DNA of 64,000 nt from Diphasiastrum complanatum (lineage: Eukaryota > Streptophyta > Lycopodiopsida > Lycopodiales > Lycopodiaceae): assembly GCA_029204225.1 (NCBI GenBank), contig CM055092.1, positions 68,476,821 through 68,540,820 of the forward strand. Reading direction: 5' to 3'. Numbering within the stretch: position 1 is the first letter of the stretch; each line of letters begins with the position of its first letter. The notes under the pieces were generated by a model. That model had not been told where the DNA came from. It made no database searches and saw only the letters and a program-made list of their open reading frames with translations. Below are positions 58,860-64,000 of the stretch, piece after piece. Both the position numbers and the translations under genes were made by a program.

Positions 58860-60540
58860 ATTCCTAAGATTCCACTTGAGGTAGTTGATGATCCACTTTA
58901 TGATGTTCTCCAGCACTTTAAGGATTACACGACTGGTGACATTGTCATCAATATGGTTAAGCCAAAATGGGAGCCTCCACCACCATCAACTCTTTTGAGG
59001 GACCTACGAAGACAATACCTCTTAATATAAAGGATTGTGATGAAGACATAGACTATATCGTACACGTAGGAGCCCACCTGAATCCAATCCCATGAGGGGA
59101 TCTGGAAAAGTTATTGCGCAAATACAGAGATGTGTTTTCATGGAATTATAAAGAAATGAAGGGAGTATCTCCTGACATTGTTGTCCATACAATCCCATTA
59201 TTGGATGGTGCCATACCTGTGAGAGCAAAACCTTATCGCACCAATCCCACATATCGAGAGAAGATTCAGGAAGATATTCAAAAGCTTCACGATGTTGGTT
59301 TCATTTATGAAATCGAGCACACCAGTTGGGTATCACCAATTGTGGTGGTACCAAAGAAAAATGGTAAACTTTGTATCTGTGTGGATTTGAAGAAACTCAA
59401 TGATCAAACGGAAGGATCACTTCCCATTACCCCTGACCACACAAATCCTCAAAGATATGGCAAGAACAGATGTCTTTTAGTTCCTCGATGGTTTTACTAG
59501 CTACTTCTTAGTCCAAATTGCTCCCAAAGATCGTTTCAAATTGGATTTTGTTACAGAGTTTGGCACATTCACCTATCAAGTTATGCCATTCGGTTTGTGC
59601 AATGCCCCATCCACTTTCCAAAGGGTGATGCAACGAGCTTTCAAAGATTTGTTAAACAAGAATCTAGAGATTTATCTTGACGATCTTGGTGTACATTCTT
59701 CTGAGGATAAACATCTCGATGCACTTGAACAAGTATTCATTCGTTGTCGACAGTTCGGAATTTCATTGAATCCTGGAAAGTGCAAAATCTGGATTACCCA
59801 TGGTGTGGTGTTGGGCCATATCATTTCTTGAAATGGTATAGCCACTAATCTTGAAAGGATCAGAGTGATTCTAGAAATGCCCTTACCAGGAACAGTGAAA
59901 TAAATCTATGCCTTTCTGGACACACAGGTTGCTATTGAATTTTTATAATACACTACACTGATAAAGCGTAGTTAGTATATCAAATCGTTACCGACCCAAG
60001 GTGGACGGAAGATAGGATTAAAGCCTTCGAAGACCTCAAATAGGCTTTAGTCACTGCACCCATTCTTCGCATACCCAACTATAGCATACAGACGCTAGTA
60101 AGTATGCTATTGGTGCTGTTTTAACACAACCCAGGGAATTCAGAAAGGATTTTCCAATCCGTTTTCTAAGTAGTCAGCTTGTCCCAGTTGAGGTTAACTA
60201 TTCTACAACAGATCGAGAAGCACTAGTAATGCTCTATGATGTTCAACAATTTCGACATTATTTGCTAGGCCAACTTTTTATTTTCTATACCGACCATCAT
60301 GCTCTTCTTTACCTATTGAATAAACCTTTCAAAACCGGACGAATTGCACGATGGTTGTTGAGTCTTTTAGAATTCACTTTCGAGTTGTTATTTCAAAGGG
60401 GTCACAACATTTTTTGGTTGAACATCTTTTACGATTACCTAATGTTGAAGCATCTTATGAGCCAATAAATGATGAGTTATCGGATGCATGTCTACCTAAG
60501 CATGACTACGCCTATCAGAAACGAACAGAACATTACTGAT
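58860..60540 (+). pseudogene. Gypsy G4 reverse transcriptase and RNase H fragment
   Basis: Plus strand: LRKYRDVFSWNYKEMKGVSP, YRTNPTYREKIQEDIQKL, SWVSPIVVVPKKNGKL and CVDLKKLN (59114-59410). After a frameshift come VTEFGTFTYQVMPFGLCNAP and an intact YLDD box (IYLDDLG, about 59673), then LNPGKCKIW. RNase H remnants (60050-60470) include QQFRHYLLGQLFIFYTDHHA and TGRIARWLL, very like G1's. Frameshifts near 59410 and 59500, and stops near 59830 and 59900, break it. Gag, protease and integrase are absent, and no LTR is attached. Confidence 0.9.
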
Positions 60541-60774
60541 GGAAATCGCAGTCGTTCTGATTACGTAGCCAAACATAAATAAAACACCAGAAGAATAATT
60601 TCTTGCAAACAACTAGACAAATTATTAGTCGCGAATGATTCGCGAAGAGCTAGACAGAGCTCAACTGATAATCAATCACAAATGATTCGCAAAAGACAAG
60701 ACTAAATATTAGTCGTCAACAGCTAGACTAATACTAACTCGCTAAAACAGATTGCCAGATTGAGTAATAAAAAG
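60541..60774 (-). repeat. Fragment resembling Copia-2 LTR
   Basis: On the minus strand, TTCGCGACTAATAATTTGTC and CTAGTTGTTTGC-like words resemble the GCGACTAATTATTTGTC part of the Copia-2 LTR (about 12470-12530 and 17865-17920). Confidence 0.4.
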
Positions 60775-61506
60775 TGTTGGAGGGTTTGCGGATCCCAAGA
60801 CAACCCTAACCCTAGTTAATAAGTGAGAGGGATTTGGCACCCTGCGTGTGTAAGTCCAACCCGATGATCACATAGTTATTTGATTGATTATTTAAAAGTT
60901 AATAAAGGACTTTAGGCCTTTTTTGTGGGACTTTTAATGTCGCAGGGCCTAAATGTCAAGTTAGTGAATAAATTTGGGTTTCCCTCCAATTTTGATGGTT
61001 CCCACACTTTTTTAAATTTGAATAAAAAGAGAGGCAAGACTGGACCAATAGGATTCAAAGGCCAGGGTCCTCCTTTCTACTATAAAAAAGGACCAACTCG
61101 AGTTGCTCTTGATGTTCATTTCCTCATTTCAATAAAGCATATTGGTTCTCTCTAGAAATGGATTGATGAATGTCCTTGCTCTTCCTCTCTTTTCCCCCAT
61201 TTCTCATGCTTCCTTTGTATTTGCTAATTGTTGGATTTGATCATTGTTGGGATTGCTATTTCTTATGCTTTTTGTGAGAGAGAAAAGGAGAGAGAGAAGA
61301 GTAAGTTTCTATCATTGTTGTGGATTTAGGACTAATGGATGTAGTGTTCATGGATGTTAGTGTTAGATCCTCCATTCATGTTGAAATCTGAACTATACTG
61401 TCGCTCACATGGGAACGAACGTCCACGTGACAACTAACTCTGTCTCTATGATGCAAGATTGACTAGATCTTGGATTCAGGTTAGGCAAGGAAAGAAACCC
61501 ACTACA
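60775..61506 (+). repeat. Gypsy family-C LTR (G3, 5' LTR)
   Basis: 732 bases from TGTTGGAGGG to CCACTACA, followed by a primer site, so this is a 5' LTR. It is homologous to 20442-21184 and 43829-44556. Confidence 0.93.
61045..61136 (+). promoter_or_regulatory. LTR promoter and poly(A) signal of G3
   Basis: CCAAT at 61045-61049, TATAAAAA at 61081-61088 and AATAAA at 61131-61136 are spaced as expected for an LTR promoter, a transcription start near 61110-61120 and the R-region poly(A) signal. Confidence 0.7.
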
Positions 61507-61510
61507 ATTT

Positions 61511-61528
61511 TGGCACCGTTGCCGGGGA
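61511..61528 (+). other. Gypsy G3 primer binding site
   Basis: TGGCACCGTTGCCGGGGA follows the LTR end after ATTT. It is one base different from the Asp-tRNA-type TGGCGCCGTTGCCGGGGA known from Athila-like Gypsy elements. Confidence 0.9.
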
Positions 61529-62490
61529 GCTACGCCAATTTTTCAGTTTGCAGCATGTTTGGTTGATGGTTAGCTTGCATTAGGCATCTTGTCGTGCCAT
61601 GAATAGTGTTAGATCTGCATTTTAGGGTTAGTTTGGGATTGATTTTGCTTGATTTGAGTGGATTTGCCTGTTTGAAATCTAATCTGATTATTAGACAGAG
61701 AAAGCTATTCAGATCACCAATCTTAAGATCCATTTGGATCTGAGATATCACAAAAAATAACAAAAATCGGTCAAATCTGTCAGATTTGATCAAAAAGAGG
61801 CAAAAAACGTCATCAGAGCTCAGAACTTTTTACCCTCTTTCAGGAAACCTTCGCCGAGTTGCAAACGCCTTTGATTTTGTTTACAGAACCTTCAGTTTGA
61901 AGGGCGAACATTAATTTCCAGCAGATTTCTAAAAACATTAGAAAAACCGCCAAAAAACACTAAAAATTATCAAAACTCTAAAAAATACAAAAAAAGAACC
62001 TTCGCCCAATTTACTGTGCTAAGATGTGATTCAGATCTATCTACTGCCAGGTCGACGAAGAATGATACCAAAAATAGAAAGGGTTTCAGAGGATTAGTTG
62101 TCATATTGTCATATTTTTGCCAAAAGTCACTTTTTTGCAAAATTACCAGTATTACTCTTGATCCTTCGCCAGAACCTTCGCGAGTTTCCAGAACATTCTA
62201 TTTAGAAAAATACTATTTTTGAGTTTGACGAAGATTCTTCTTGATCAGATCACAAAAAATCTTGATTTTTACCCTCGCCAGATTATAGAAACTGTATTTC
62301 CTTGTGTCAAAAACCTTCGTCCGATTTTCCATAGTTTTATCTGTGTGAGATCTTCCATCTGAGAAGTCGACGAAGGTTATTTTCCAAAAAATTGTCAGAA
62401 AAGTGTTCAGAGAGTTTTTTTTCCCACCATAGCATTGTTTAAACTTCGCAGAGCCAACCTTCGCCTAGCAAACCTTCGCCAGTCCTATAT
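61529..62490 (+). other. Gypsy G3 leader with repeated CCTTCGCC motif
   Basis: Non-coding leader after the primer site. CCTTCGCC/GGCGAAGG, exact or with one change, occurs about twelve times from 61855 to 62485, mostly as AACCTTCGCC but also in inverse form (GACGAAGG). Homologous to 43165-43828. It ends abruptly at minus-strand copia sequence, without gag. Confidence 0.75.
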
Positions 62491-63208
62491 TTAGTTTCTG
62501 ATTTTCCAGATCAAGTCTCCTAACAATCCTTTAGCAATATGCTGATGGCTTGATTTAAATGGTTTCCTAGTTTGTTTACCAACTAGATAGTCTTGACAGA
62601 TAGGTAACTCGACTTTATCATGAGGATAGTCGAGATCAAGAACAATAGATTGTCTAGACATTTGTTGTACAATAGCATGATTCAAGTGACCAAGTTTATA
62701 ATGCCAAAGTAAACTTTTATTTGCATGAATAGAAGTCAGTGAGCGCTTGACTAGAGGCAAAAAAGCAATGACTTAATTTATACAAGTATTCATGCCTCTG
62801 TCCGAGTGCTAGGATCTTGTCTGTCCTATCAACTACTTTGCACTGATCACATTTGAATTCTACTCTATGTCCTAGATATGTGATTCTGCTTATAGAGAGG
62901 AGATTCGCAGATAAATTTGGTACATACAAGACTTTAGAGAGTAGCTTAGACTGATCATTTGCAAAGCTTGATCTTATAGTACCTTCACCTTTAATAGCTT
63001 GTGTGCTATTGTCACCAAGGTAAATATATTTCTGGGTATTGTAAGGTGTATAGGACTCGAAACAATCAATGAGACTGGTCATGTGTTGAGTCGCTCCGGA
63101 GTCCAGGAACCAAGAACTGTCGCCGGATGCTCCTTGATGGTTGGTCATGAAGGCATCATGATCTACTTCTTGAATAGGCTGTAGAGCTCCTACAGCTATA
63201 TTTTCCAC
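62491..63208 (-). pseudogene. Copia-3 protease and pre-integrase
   Basis: Minus strand: SSWFLDSGATQHMTSLIDCF (an intact DSGA protease motif, about 63090), YIYLGDNSTQAIKGEGTI, VLYVPNLSANLLSISRI, then after one stop (about 62762) LLWHYKLGHLNHAIVQQMSR and CQDYLVGKQTRKPF. It breaks off after HQHIAKGLLGDL at about 62515, before the integrase core. The second cysteine of the usual CESC motif is tyrosine (CQDY). Confidence 0.88.
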
Positions 63209-63864
63209 TTGATTTGACTGCCCCTTGCTGTTGTTCTTTGCTTGAAGTACCCGACAGTCTTGAATTTCGTGGTTGTTTCACTTGTAGTATCTGCAGAACA
63301 GCTTCTTCTTCGTCTGCGGATTCGACTCTTCTTTGTGCTGAGCTGGTTTCTGGTCTGGCTTTGATTGCTTTGGGCCTTTCTTCTTCTTCTGCTTAGTCGT
63401 GCTCTTGTTGGTGTATAAGGTGTGAGAATCAGCTGAGGAACTTGAGGCTTCGTTCCTCCGCATGTCTTCCTGCAACAACATAGTAATGACTCTCGAAAGA
63501 GTCAGTTTTGGATGTGTCGTGATGATCATCACCCAGTTGTCATATGAGCTTGGCAAGCTTGTAGGCAGTTGCATCACTGCGTCTTGATCATCTATGACAG
63601 ATCCAACAGCGGCCATTTGCCTTAGCAGATTCTTGAATTGATTGATGTGATTTTGCAAGGAATCACCATTCGCCATCTTGAGGGAGTAAAATTTCTTCCT
63701 GAGATGTAGCTTGGAAGCTATATCTCGCACTTCGTATAGTGTGCTCAAGATGTCCTAGACTTCTTTCGATGTCTGAGCCTCGGATACATGGCCGATCTGG
63801 GTGTCCGTGATGTTGAGGATGATCAGCGCAAAAGCCTTTTCATCCTTCAGCCTCCATTTGGAGT
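63209..63864 (-). pseudogene. Copia-3 gag (UBN2 family) with zinc knuckle
   Basis: From about 63864 down: KWRLKDEKAFALIILNITDT, then a TAG stop at the tryptophan of KEVWDIL (about 63757), LYEVRDIASKLHLRKKFYSL, LLRQMAAVGSVIDDQDAVMQ, a Lys/Gln-rich linker, and a zinc knuckle CRYYK..NHEIQDC (about 63270) in which one cysteine is tyrosine and a TGA stop follows. It is closest to Copia-2 gag. The N-terminal roughly 60 residues are missing because the frame is fused to LTR sequence at about 63864. Confidence 0.87.
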
Positions 63865-64000
63865 GAAAAAGGTGAAGAAGGATAAGCTGTCTTAAAATGA
63901 TTTATGAGGCACAAGAAATTTCAAAAAAAAAAAATGTGAAGGCTAGAAAATATGTTGTCGGCCTTCGGTTTTTCAAGATGCTCATTACTTGAACGATTTG
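63865..64000 (-). repeat. Family-A LTR, outer end, running off the window
   Basis: Read on the minus strand from the window edge: CAAATCGTTCAAGTAATGAG, then CCTTCACATTTTT and TTTCTTGTGCCT, matching the first roughly 130 bases of the LTR at 29792. It joins gag directly at about 63864. Confidence 0.82.

Overview
This window looks like nuclear DNA from a land plant with a large, repeat-rich genome. A seed plant is likely and a gymnosperm-like genome is possible, but the sequence alone does not settle this. The signs are Ty1/copia elements with initiator-Met-tRNA primer sites, a Gypsy family with an Asp-tRNA-type primer site, a Helitron with a PIF1 helicase, long AT-rich stretches without genes, many dinucleotide repeats, and one conserved plant BED/DUF659/hAT-type gene. 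Only that gene (50301-52517, minus strand) is a convincing intact protein-coding gene. Almost everything else is nested, truncated and decayed mobile DNA.

Layout from left to right. 1-4184: LTR scraps and a primer-site remnant at 3623. 4185-10905: a copia element (Copia-1). Its 5' LTR (family A) is split by a complete 3.7-kb non-autonomous LTR element (4358-8058) with an AAAGA target duplication, and its polyprotein is cut off at the start of reverse transcriptase by another LTR-like repeat (10905-11280). 11612-18167: a full-length but dead copia element (Copia-2) with both LTRs, primer site and polypurine tract. 18168-19264: microsatellites. 19265-29300: a minus-strand Helitron helicase gene split by a minus-strand Gypsy element (20442-28122) with a CATGT target duplication. 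That Gypsy keeps RNase H and integrase plus two extra reading frames between integrase and the 3' LTR. 29296-30610: a copia RNase H end plus family-A LTR. 30611-34640: short repeats, no recognised gene. 34648-35590: a three-exon DNA-methylase-like gene fragment. 36020-39000: a second decayed copy of the extra Gypsy reading frame, followed by a different LTR. 39000-45900: anonymous sequence, copia gag and pol scraps, and a Gypsy LTR plus leader (43165-44556). 50301-52517: the intact gene. 56640-58620: minus-strand copia (Copia-4). 58860-60540: Gypsy RT/RNase H. 60775-62490: Gypsy LTR plus leader. 62491-64000: minus-strand copia gag (Copia-3) fused to a family-A LTR that runs off the window.

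The most interesting observations are the unnamed domain found 3' of integrase in the 20442-28122 Gypsy element and again at 37380-37840 beside a different LTR; a motif, GGCGAAGG/CCTTCGCC, repeated in both orientations in Gypsy non-coding regions; the spliced methylase-like fragment; and a CT repeat about ten times longer in one LTR of Copia-2 than in the other. The two LTRs of the nested element at 4358-8058 differ mostly by single-base indels, so some frameshifts in this window may be residual assembly errors rather than biology.
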